DNA of 64,000 nucleotides from Micromussa lordhowensis (taxonomy: Eukaryota > Cnidaria > Anthozoa > Scleractinia > Lobophylliidae), in the NCBI GenBank assembly GCA_964020085.1, contig OZ026595.1, positions 14,145,414 to 14,209,413 on the forward strand. Reading direction: 5' to 3'. The translations under genes were made by a program, and so were the position numbers. Below the pieces are notes generated by a model. It was given only the letters and a program-made list of their open reading frames with translations. It had not been told where the DNA came from and ran no database searches. Positions 1 through 11,524 of the stretch are shown piece after piece (the first letter of the stretch is position 1; every line of letters starts with the position of its first letter).

Positions 1-3000
1 TTGTTGGCGCAAAATAAACAAAACAGCTGTAATTCTTGGCGTAAAAGAAACAAAACAGCTGTAATTGTTGGCGTAAAATAAACAAAACAGCTGTAATTGT
101 TGGTGTAAAATAAACAAAACAGCTGTAATTGTTGGCGCAAAATAAACAAAACAGCTGTAATTGTTGCCGTAAAATAAACAAAAGAGCTGTAATTGTTGGC
201 GCGAAATAAACAAAACAGCTGTAATTGTTGGCGAGAAATAAACAAAACCGCTGTCACTGTTGGCGTAACATTGTTGGCGCAAAATAAACAAAACAGCTAT
301 AATTGTTGGCGCAAAATAAACAAAACAGCTGTAGTTGTTGGCGAGAAATAAACACAACGGCTGTAATTGTTGGCGTAAAATAAACAAAACAGCTGTAATT
401 GTTGGCGAGAAATAAACAAAAGAGCTGTAATTCTTGGCGTAAAAGAAATAAAACAGCTGTAATTGTTGGCGTAAAATAAACAAAACAGCTGTAATTGTTG
501 GCGTAAAATAAACAAAACAGCTGTAATTGTTGGCGCAAAATAAACAAAACAGCTGTAATTGTTGCCGTAAAATAAACAAAAGAGCTGTAATTGTTGGCGC
601 GAAATAAACAAAACAGCTGTAATTGTTGGCGAGAAATAAACAAAACAGCTGTCACTGTTGGCGTAACATTGTTGGCCCAAAATAAACAAAACAGCTGTAA
701 TTGTTGGCGCAAAATAAACAAAACAGCTGTAATTGTTGCCGTAAAATAAACAAAAGAGCTGTAATTGTTGGCGCGAAATAAACAAAACAGCTGTAATTGT
801 TGGCGAGAAATAAACAAAACCGCTGTCACTGTTGGCGTAACATTGTTGGCGCAAAATAAACAAAACAGCTATAATTGTTGGCGCAAAATAAACAAAACAG
901 CTGTAGTTGTTGGCGAGAAATAAACACAACGGCTGTAATTGTTGGCGTAAAATAAACAAAACAGCTGTAATTGTTGGCGAGAAATAAACAAAAGAGCTGT
1001 AATTCTTGGCGTAAAAGAAATAAAACAGCTGTAATTGTTGGCGTAAAATAAACAAAACAGCTGTAATTGTTGGCGTAAAATAAACAAAACAGCTGTAATT
1101 GTTGGCGCAAAATAAACAAAACAGCTGTAATTGTTGCCGTAAAATAAACAAAAGAGATGTAATTGTTGGCGCGAAATAAACAAAACAGCTGTAATTGTTG
1201 GCGAGAAATAAACAAAACAGCTGTCACTGTTGGCGTAACATTGTTGGCCCAAAATAAACAAAACAGCTGTAATTGTTGGCGCAAAATAAACAAAACAGCT
1301 GTAATTGTTGGCGCGAAATAAACACAACAGCTGTAATTGTTGGCGTAAAATAAACAAAACAGCTGTCATTGTTGCCGAGAAATAAACAAAACAGCTGTAA
1401 TTGTTGGCGAGAAATAAACAAAACAGCTGTCATTGTTGGCGCAAAATAAACAAAACAGCTGTCATTGTTGGCGCGAAATAAACAAAACAGCTGTCATTGT
1501 TGGCGCAAAATAAACAAAACAGCTGTAATTGTTGGCGTAAAATAAACAAAACAGCTGTAATTGTTGGCGCAAAATAAACAAAACAGCTGTAATTGTTGGC
1601 GTAAAATAAACAAAACAGCTGTAATTGTTGGCGCGAAATAAACAAAACAGCTGTAATTGTTGGCGAGAACTAAACAAAACAGCTGTCATTGTTGGCGTAA
1701 CATTGTTGGCGCAAAATAAACAAAAGAGCTGTAATTCTTGGCGTAAAAGAAACAAAACAGCTGTAATTGTTGGCGTAAAATAAACAAAACAGCTGTAGTT
1801 GTTGGCGTAAAATAAACAAAACAGCTGTAATTGTTGGCGCAAAATAAACAAAACAGCTGTAATTGTTGCCGTAAAATAAACAAAAGAGCTGTAATTGTTG
1901 GCGCGAAATAAACAAAACAGCTGTAATTGTTGGCGAGAAATAGACAAAACAGCTGTCACTGTTGGCGTAACATTGTTGGCGCAAAATAAACAAAACAGCT
2001 GTAATTGTTGGCGCAAAATAAACAAAACAGCTTTAATTGTTGGCGCGAAATAAACACAACAGCTGTAATTGTTGGCGTAAAATAAACATAACAGCTGTAA
2101 TTTTTGGTGTAAAATAAACAAAACAGCTGTAATTGTTGGCGCAAAATAAACAAAACAGCTGTAATTGTTGGCGCAAAATAAACAAAACAGCTGTAATTGT
2201 TGGCGCGAAATAAACACAACAGCTGTAATTGTTGGCGTAAAATAAACAAAACAGCTGTAATTGTTGGCGTAAAATAAACAAAACAGCTGTAATTGTGGGC
2301 GAGAAATAAACAAAACAGCTGTCATTGTTGGCGTAACATTGTTGGCGCAAAATAAACAAAACAGCTGTAATTGTTGGCGAGAAATAAACAAAAGAGTTGT
2401 AATTGTTGGCGAGAAATAAACAAAACAGCTGTCATTGTTGGCGCAAAATAAACAAAACAGCTGTCATTGTTGGCGTGAAATAAACAAAACAGCTGTCATT
2501 GTTGGCGCAAAATAAACAAAACAGCTGTAATTGTTGGCGTAAAATAAACAAAACAGCTGTAATTGTTGGCGCAAAATAAACAAAACAGCTGTAATTGTTG
2601 GCGTAAAATAAACAAAACAGCTGTAATTGTTGGCGCGAAATAAACACAACAGCTGTAATTGTTGGCGAGAACTAAACAAAACAGCTGTCATTGTTGGCGT
2701 AACATTGTTGGCGCAAAATAAACAAAACAGCTGTAATTGTTGGCGTAAAATAAACAAAACAACTGTAATTGTTGGCGAGAAATAAACAAAACAGCTGTAA
2801 TTGTTGGCGAGAAATAAACAAAACAGCTGTCATTGTTGGCGCAAAATAAACAAAACAGCTGTCATTGTTGGCGCGAAATAAACAAAACAGCTGTCATTCT
2901 TGGCGCAAAATAAACAAAACAGCTGTAATTGTTGGCGTAAAATAAACAAAACAGCTGTAATTGTTAACGCAAAATAAACAAAACAGCTGTAATTGTTGGC

Positions 3001-3404
3001 GTAAAATAAACAAAACAGCTGTAATTGTTGGCGCGAAATAAACACAACAGCTGTAATTGTTGGCGAGAACTAAACAAAACAGCTGTCATTGTTGGCGTAA
3101 CATTGTTGGCGCAAAATAAACAAAACAGCTATCATTGTCGGCGCGAAATAAACAAAACAGCTGTAATTGTTGGCGTAAAATAAACAAAACAGCTGTAATT
3201 GTTGGCGTAAAATAAATAAAACAGCTGTAATTGTTGGCGCAAAATAAACAAAACAGCTGTAATTGTTTCCGTAAAATAAACAAAAGAGCTGTAATTGTTG
3301 GCGCGAAATAAACAAAACAGCTGTAATTATTGGCGCGAAATAAACACAACAGCTGTAATTGTTGGCGAGAACTAAACAAAACAGCTGTCATTGTTGGCGT
3401 AACA
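1..3404 (+). repeat. Higher-order unit copy 0, variant B
   Basis: The variant string of this block matches 11,525-14,928 at a constant offset of 11,524 bp. Shared landmarks include a GTTAAC-bearing monomer (2,963 and 14,487). Its first 2.64 kb also match the block starting at 7,449 (offset 7,448). From 663 on it matches the block starting near 3.4 kb at offset 3,372, or 3,404 upstream of a one-monomer deletion near 3,690. After about 2,640 it departs from those neighbours, so there are at least two unit types, which I call A and B. It holds ten truncated units per 3,372 bp. Confidence 0.8.
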
Positions 3405-4222
3405 TTGTTGGCGCAAAATAAACAAAACAGCTATCATTGTCGGCGCGAAATAAACAAAACAGCTGTAATTGTTGGCGTAAAATAAACAAAACAGCTGTAA
3501 TTGTTGGCGTAAAATAAACAAAACAGCTGTAATTGTTGGCGCAAAATAAACAAAACAGCTGTAATTGTTGGCGTAAAATAAACAAAAGAGCTGTAATTGT
3601 TGGCGCGAAATAAACAAAACAGCTGTAATTGTTGGCGAGAAATAAACAAAACAGCTGTCATTGTTGACGTAACATTGTTGGCGCAAAATGAAGAAAACAG
3701 CTGTAGTTGTTGGCGAGAAATAAACACAACGGCTGTAATTGTTGGCGTAAAATAAACAAAACAGCTGTAATTGTTGGCGAGAAATAAACAAAAGAGCTGT
3801 AATTCTTGGCGTAAAAGAAATAAAACAGCTGTAATTGTTGGCGTAAAATAAACAAAACAGCTGTAATTGTTGGCGTAAAATAAACAAAACAGCTGTAATT
3901 GTTGGCGCAAAATAAACAAAACAGCTGTAATTGTTGCCGTAAAATAAACAAAAGAGCTGTAATTGTTGGCGCGAAATAAACAAAACAGCTGTAATTGTTG
4001 GCGAGAAATAAACAAAACAGCTGTCACTGTTGGCGTAACATTGTTGGCCCAAAATAAACAAAACAGCTGTAATTGTTGGCGCAAAATAAACAAAACAGCT
4101 GTAATTGTTGCCGTAAAATAAACAAAAGAGCTGTAATTGTTGGCGCGAAATAAACAAAACAGCTGTAATTGTTGGCGAGAAATAAACAAAACCGCTGTCA
4201 CTGTTGGCGTAACATTGTTGGC
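265..4222 (+). repeat. Recurrent 14-bp truncated monomers (left-most set)
   Basis: A short unit reading GTAACATTGTTGGC lies between full monomers. It equals a normal monomer lacking an internal 18 bp, from inside AAAAT through CAGCTGT. The G of GTAACATT is at 265, 663, 837, 1235, 1697, 1967, 2333, 2699, 3097, 3399, 3669, 4035 and 4209. Successive gaps are 398, 174, 398, 462, 270, 366, 366, 398, 302, 270, 366 and 174 bp, each 32n+14. The same breakpoint and flanks (preceded by CTGTCATT or CTGTCACT, followed by GCGCAAAAT or GCCCAAAAT) recur across the window. I infer one ancestral deletion spread by amplification of larger units. Confidence 0.95.
473..504 (+). repeat. Representative consensus 32-bp monomer
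   Basis: A reference monomer with the commonest state at each variable position. Its parts are AAAATAAACAAAAC (473-486), the palindrome ACAGCTGT (485-492), AATTGTTGGCG (493-503) and the linker T (504). Because 32 is 2 modulo 3, reading through consecutive monomers on the minus strand visits all three frames. The complement has no TAA, TAG or TGA in any frame, which explains the long antisense open frames. Stops appear only in variant monomers carrying CTGTCA or CTATAATT. Confidence 0.95.
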
Positions 4223-7200
4223 GCAAAATAAACAAAACAGCTATAATTGTTGGCGCAAAATAAACAAAACAGCTGTAGTTGTTGGCGAGAAATAAACACA
4301 ACGGCTGTAATTGTTGGCGTAAAATAAACAAAACAGCTGTAATTGTTGGCGAGAAATAAACAAAAGAGCTGTAATTCTTGGCGTAAAAGAAATAAAACAG
4401 CTGTAATTGTTGGCGTAAAATAAACAAAACAGCTGTAATTGTTGGCGTAAAATAAACAAAACAGCTGTAATTGTTGGCGCAAAATAAACAAAACAGCTGT
4501 AATTGTTGCCGTAAAATAAACAAAAGAGCTGTAATTGTTGGCGCGAAATAAACAAAACAGCTGTAATTGTTGGCGAGAAATAAACAAAACAGCTGTCACT
4601 GTTGGCGTAACATTGTTGGCCCAAAATAAACAAAACAGCTGTAATTGTTGGCGCAAAATAAACAAAACAGCTGTAATTGTTGGCGCGAAATAAACACAAC
4701 AGCTGTAATTGTTGGCGTAAAATAAACAAAACAGCTGTCATTGTTGCCGAGAAATAAACAAAACAGCTGTAATTGTTGGCGAGAAATAAACAAAACAGCT
4801 GTCATTGTTGGCGCAAAATAAACAAAACAGCTGTCATTGTTGGCGCGAAATAAACAAAACAGCTGTCATTGTTGGCGCAAAATAAACAAAACAGCTGTAA
4901 TTGTTGGCGTAAAATAAACAAAACAGCTGTAATTGTTGGCGCAAAATAAACAAAACAGCTGTAATTGTTGGCGTAAAATAAACAAAACAGCTGTAATTGT
5001 TGGCGCGAAATAAACAAAACAGCTGTAATTGTTGGCGAGAACTAAACAAAACAGCTGTCATTGTTGGCGTAACATTGTTGGCGCAAAATAAACAAAAGAG
5101 CTGTAATTCTTGGCGTAAAAGAAACAAAACAGCTGTAATTGTTGGCGTAAAATAAACAAAACAGCTGTAGTTGTTGGCGTAAAATAAACAAAACAGCTGT
5201 AATTGTTGGCGCAAAATAAACAAAACAGCTGTAATTGTTGCCGTAAAATAAACAAAAGAGCTGTAATTGTTGGCGCGAAATAAACAAAACAGCTGTAATT
5301 GTTGGCGAGAAATAGACAAAACAGCTGTCACTGTTGGCGTAACATTGTTGGCGCAAAATAAACAAAACAGCTGTAATTGTTGGCGCAAAATAAACAAAAC
5401 AGCTTTAATTGTTGGCGCGAAATAAACACAACAGCTGTAATTGTTGGCGTAAAATAAACATAACAGCTGTAATTTTTGGCGTAAAATAAACAAAACAGCT
5501 GTAATTGTTGGCGCAAAATAAACAAAACAGCTGTAATTGTTGGCGCAAAATAAACAAAACAGCTGTAATTGTTGGCGCGAAATAAACACAACAGCTGTAA
5601 TTGTTGGCGTAAAATAAACAAAACAGCTGTAATTGTTGGCGTAAAATAAACAAAACAGCTGTAATTGTGGGCGAGAAATAAACAAAACAGCTGTCATTGT
5701 TGGCGTAACATTGTTGGCGCAAAATAAACAAAACAGCTGTAATTGTTGGCGAGAAATAAACAAAAGAGCTGTAATTGTTGGCGAGAAATAAACAAAACAG
5801 CTGTCATTGTTGGCGCAAAATAAACAAAACAGCTGTCATTGTTGGCGTGAAATAAACAAAACAGCTGTCATTGTTGGCGCAAAATAAACAAAACAGCTGT
5901 AATTGTTGGCGTAAAATAAACAAAACAGCTGTAATTGTTGGCGCAAAATAAACAAAACAGCTGTAATTGTTGGCGTAAAATAAACAAAACAGCTGTAATT
6001 GTTGGCGCAAAATAGACAAAACAGCTGTCATTGTTGGCGCGAAATGAACACAACAGCTGTAATTGTTGGCGTAAAATAAACAAAACAGCTGTCATTGTTG
6101 CCGAGAAATAAACAAAACAGCTGTAATTGTTGGCGAGAAATAAACAAAACAGCTGTCATTGTTGGCGCAAAATAAACAAAACAGCTGTCATTGTTGGCGC
6201 GAAATAAACAAAACAGCTGTCATTGTTGGCGCAAAATAAACAAAACAGCTGTAATTGTTGGCGTAAAATAAACAAAACAGCTGTAATTGTTGGCGCAAAA
6301 TAAACAAAACAGCTGTAATTGTTGGCGTAAAATAAACAAAACAGCTGTAATTGTTGGCGCGAAATAAACAAAACAGCTGTAATTCTTGGCGTAAAAGAAA
6401 CAAAACAGCTGTAATTGTTGGCGTAAAATAAACAAAACAGCTGTAGTTGTTGGCGTAAAATAAACAAAACAGCTGTAATTGTTGGCGCAAAATAAACAAA
6501 ACAGCTGTAATTGTTGCCGTAAAATAAACAAAAGAGCTGTAATTGTTGGCGCGAAATAAACAAAACAGCTGTAATTGTTGGCGAAAAATAGACAAAACAG
6601 CTGTCACTGTTGGCGTAACATTGTTGGCGCAAAATAAACAAAACAGCTATAATTGTTGGCGCAAAATAAACAAAACAGCTGTAATTGTTGGCGCGAAATA
6701 AACACAACAGCTGTAATTGTTGGCGTAAAATAAACAAAACAGCTGTAATTTTTGGCGTAAAATAAACAAAACAGCTGTAATTGTTGGCGAGAAATAAACA
6801 AAACAGCTGTAATTGTTGGCGTAAAATAAACAAAACAGCTGTAATTGTTGGTGAGAAATAAACAAAACAGCTGTAATTGTTGGAGTAAAATAAACAAAAC
6901 AGCTGTAATTGTTGGCGTAAAATAAACAAAACAGCTGTAATTGTTGGCGAGAAATAAACAAAACAGCTGTCATTGTTGGCGTAACATTGTTGGCGCAAAA
7001 TAAACAAATCAGCTGTAATTGTTGGCGAGAAATAAACAAAACAGCTGTAATTGTTGGCGCGAAATAAACACAACAGCTGTAATTGTTGGCGTAAAATAAA
7101 CAAAACAGCTGTAATTGTTGCCGAGAAATAAACAAAACAGCTGTAATTGTTGGCGAGAAATAAACAAAACAGCTGTCATTGTTGGCGCAAAATAAACAAA

Positions 7201-7448
7201 ACAGCTGTCATTGTTGGCGCGAAATAAACAAAACAGCTGTCATTGTTGGCGCAAAATAAACAAAACAGCTGTAATTGTTGGCGTAAAATAAACAAAACAG
7301 CTGTAGTTGTTGGGGCAAAATAAACAAAACAGCTGTAATTGTTGGCGTAAAATAAACAAAACAGCTGTAATTGTTGGCGCGAAATAAACACAACAGCTGT
7401 AATTGTTGGCGAGAACTAAACAAAACAGCTGTCATTGTTGGCATAACA
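3405..7448 (+). repeat. Higher-order unit copy 1, variant A
   Basis: This is the first clear copy of the 4.08-kb type A unit. Its variant string matches the next block at offset 4,076 bp from about 3,700 onward. It is one monomer (32 bp) shorter because a monomer is lost near 3,690, where the sequence reads AAAATGAAGAAAACAG. The 4,076-bp period equals 123 full monomers plus ten 14-bp units, and ten truncated units are found between 4,834 and 8,910. Confidence 0.85.
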
Positions 7449-10400
7449 TTGTTGGCGCAAAATAAACAAAACAGCTGTAATTCTTGGCGTAAAAGAAACA
7501 AAACAGCTGTAATTGTTGGCGTAAAATAAACAAAACAGCTGTAATTGTTGGTGTAAAATAAACAAAACAGCTGTAATTGTTGGCGCAAAATAAACAAAAC
7601 AGCTGTAATTGTTGCCGTAAAATAAACAAAAGAGCTGTAATTGTTGGCGCGAAATAAACAAAACAGCTGTAATTGTTGGCGAGAAATAAACAAAACCGCT
7701 GTCACTGTTGGCGTAACATTGTTGGCGCAAAATAAACAAAACAGCTATAATTGTTGGCGCAAAATAAACAAAACAGCTGTAGTTGTTGGCGAGAAATAAA
7801 CACAACGGCTGTAATTGTTGGCGTAAAATAAACAAAACAGCTGTAATTGTTGGCGAGAAATAAACAAAAGAGCTGTAATTCTTGGCGTAAAAGAAATAAA
7901 ACAGCTGTAATTGTTGGCGTAAAATAAACAAAACAGCTGTAATTGTTGGCGTAAAATAAACAAAACAGCTGTAATTGTTGGCGCAAAATAAACAAAACAG
8001 CTGTAATTGTTGCCGTAAAATAAACAAAAGAGCTGTAATTGTTGGCGCGAAATAAACAAAACAGCTGTAATTGTTGGCGAGAAATAAACAAAACAGCTGT
8101 CACTGTTGGCGTAACATTGTTGGCCCAAAATAAACAAAACAGCTGTAATTGTTGGCGCAAAATAAACAAAACAGCTGTAATTGTTGCCGTAAAATAAACA
8201 AAAGAGCTGTAATTGTTGGCGCGAAATAAACAAAACAGCTGTAATTGTTGGCGAGAAATAAACAAAACTGCTGTCACTGTTGGCGTAACATTGTTGGCGC
8301 AAAATAAACAAAACAGCTATAATTGTTGGCGCAAAATAAACAAAACAGCTGTAGTTGTTGGCGAGAAATAAACACAACGGCTGTAATTGTTGGCGTAAAA
8401 TAAACAAAACAGCTGTAATTGTTGGCGAGAAATAAACAAAAGAGCTGTAATTCTTGGCGTAAAAGAAATAAAACAGCTGTAATTGTTGGCGTAAAATAAA
8501 CAAAACAGCTGTAATTGTTGGCGTAAAATAAACAAAACAGCTGTAATTGTTGGCGCAAAATAAACAAAACAGCTGTAATTGTTGCCGTAAAATAAACAAA
8601 AGAGCTGTAATTGTTGGCGCGAAATAAACAAAACAGCTGTAATTGTTGGCGAGAAATAAACAAAACAGCTGTCACTGTTGGCGTAACATTGTTGGCCCAA
8701 AATAAACAAAACAGCTGTAATTGTTGGCGCAAAATAAACAAAACAGCTGTAATTGTTGGCGCGAAATAAACACAACAGCTGTAATTGTTGGCGTAAAATA
8801 AACAAAACAGCTGTCATTGTTGCCGAGAAATAAACAAAACAGCTGTAATTGTTGGCGAGAAATAAACAAAACAGCTGTCATTGTTGGCGCAAAATAAACA
8901 AAACAGCTGTCATTGTTGGCGCGAAATAAACAAAACAGCTGTCATTGTTGGCGCAAAATAAACAAAACAGCTGTAATTGTTGGCGTAAAATAAACAAAAC
9001 AGCTGTAATTGTTGGCGCAAAATAAACAAAACAGCTGTAATTGTTGGCGTAAAATAAACAAAACAGCTGTAATTGTTGGCGCGAAATAAACAAAACAGCT
9101 GTAATTGTTGGCGAGAACTAAACAAAACAGCTGTCATTGTTGGCGTAACATTGTTGGCGCAAAATAAACAAAAGAGCTGTAATTCTTGGCGTAAAAGAAA
9201 CAAAACAGCTGTAATTGTTGGCGTAAAATAAACAAAACAGCTGTAGTTGTTGGCGTAAAATAAACAAAACAGCTGTAATTGTTGGCGCAAAATAAACAAA
9301 ACAGCTGTAATTGTTGCCGTAAAATAAACAAAAGAGCTGTAATTGTTGGCGCGAAATAAACAAAACAGCTGTAATTGTTGGCGAGAAATAGACAAAACAG
9401 CTGTCACTGTTGGCGTAACATTGTTGGCGCAAAATAAACAAAACAGCTGTAATTGTTGGCGCAAAATAAACAAAACAGCTTTAATTGTTGGCGCGAAATA
9501 AACACAACAGCTGTAATTGTTGGCGTAAAATAAACATAACAGCTGTAATTTTTGGCGTAAAATAAACAAAACAGCTGTAATTGTTGGCGCAAAATAAACA
9601 AAACAGCTGTAATTGTTGGCGCAAAATAAACAAAACAGCTGTAATTGTTGGCGCGAAATAAACACAACAGCTGTAATTGTTGGCGTAAAATAAACAAAAC
9701 AGCTGTAATTGTTGGCGTAAAATAAACAAAACAGCTGTAATTGTGGGCGAGAAATAAACAAAACAGCTGTCATTGTTGGCGTAACATTGTTGGCGCAAAA
9801 TAAACAAAACAGCTGTAATTGTTGGCGAGAAATAAACAAAAGAGCTGTAATTGTTGGCGAGAAATAAACAAAACAGCTGTCATTGTTGGCGCAAAATAAA
9901 CAAAACAGCTGTCATTGTTGGCGTGAAATAAACAAAACAGCTGTCATTGTTGGCGCAAAATAAACAAAACAGCTGTAATTGTTGGCGTAAAATAAACAAA
10001 ACAGCTGTAATTGTTGGCGCAAAATAAACAAAACAGCTGTAATTGTTGGCGTAAAATAAACAAAACAGCTGTAATTGTTGGCGCAAAATAGACAAAACAG
10101 CTGTCATTGTTGGCGCGAAATGAACACAACAGCTGTAATTGTTGGCGTAAAATAAACAAAACAGCTGTCATTGTTGCCGAGAAATAAACAAAACAGCTGT
10201 AATTGTTGGCGAGAAATAAACAAAACAGCTGTCATTGTTGGCGCAAAATAAACAAAACAGCTGTCATTGTTGGCGCGAAATAAACAAAACAGCTGTCATT
10301 GTTGGCGCAAAATAAACAAAACAGCTGTAATTGTTGGCGTAAAATAAACAAAACAGCTGTAATTGTTGGCGCAAAATAAACAAAACAGCTGTAATTGTTG

Positions 10401-11524
10401 GCGTAAAATAAACAAAACAGCTGTAATTGTTGGCGCGAAATAAACAAAACAGCTGTAATTCTTGGCGTAAAAGAAACAAAACAGCTGTAATTGTTGGCGT
10501 AAAATAAACAAAACAGCTGTAGTTGTTGGCGTAAAATAAACAAAACAGCTGTAATTGTTGGCGCAAAATAAACAAAACAGCTGTAATTGTTGCCGTAAAA
10601 TAAACAAAAGAGCTGTAATTGTTGGCGCGAAATAAACAAAACAGCTGTAATTGTTGGCGAAAAATAGACAAAACAGCTGTCACTGTTGGCGTAACATTGT
10701 TGGCGCAAAATAAACAAAACAGCTATAATTGTTGGCGCAAAATAAACAAAACAGCTGTAATTGTTGGCGCGAAATAAACACAACAGCTGTAATTGTTGGC
10801 GTAAAATAAACAAAACAGCTGTAATTTTTGGCGTAAAATAAACAAAACAGCTGTAATTGTTGGCGAGAAATAAACAAAACAGCTGTAATTGTTGGCGTAA
10901 AATAAACAAAACAGCTGTAATTGTTGGTGAGAAATAAACAAAACAGCTGTAATTGTTGGAGTAAAATAAACTAAACAGCTGTAATTGTTGGCGTAAAATA
11001 AACAAAACAGCTGTAATTGTTGGCGAGAAATAAACAAAACAGCTGTCATTGTTGGCGTAACATTGTTGGCGCAAAATAAACAAATCAGCTGTAATTGTTG
11101 GCGAGAAATAAACAAAACAGCTGTAATTGTTGGCGCGAAATAAACACAACAGCTGTAATTGTTGGCGTAAAATAAACAAAACAGCTGTAATTGTTGCCGA
11201 GAAATAAACAAAACAGCTGTAATTGTTGGCGAGAAATAAACAAAACAGCTGTCATTGTTGGCGCAAAATAAACAAAACAGCTGTCATTGTTGGCGCGAAA
11301 TAAACAAAACAGCTGTCATTGTTGGCGCAAAATAAACAAAACAGCTGTAATTGTTGGCGTAAAATAAACAAAACAGCTGTAGTTGTTGGGGCAAAATAAA
11401 CAAAACAGCTGTAATTGTTGGCGTAAAATAAACAAAACAGCTGTAATTGTTGGCGCGAAATAAACACAACAGCTGTAATTGTTGGCGAGAACTAAACAAA
11501 ACAGCTGTCATTGTTGGCATAACA
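7449..11524 (+). repeat. Higher-order unit copy 2, variant A
   Basis: A tandem copy of the preceding 4,076-bp unit, matching almost base for base. For example, the string around 5,042-6,607 recurs at 9,118-10,683. It begins just after a variant truncated unit reading GCATAACATT (7,442-7,450) and ends at the same variant near 11,520. A few private substitutions separate it from copy 1, for example AAACTAAACAG near 10,970 in place of AAACAAAACAG. Confidence 0.88.
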
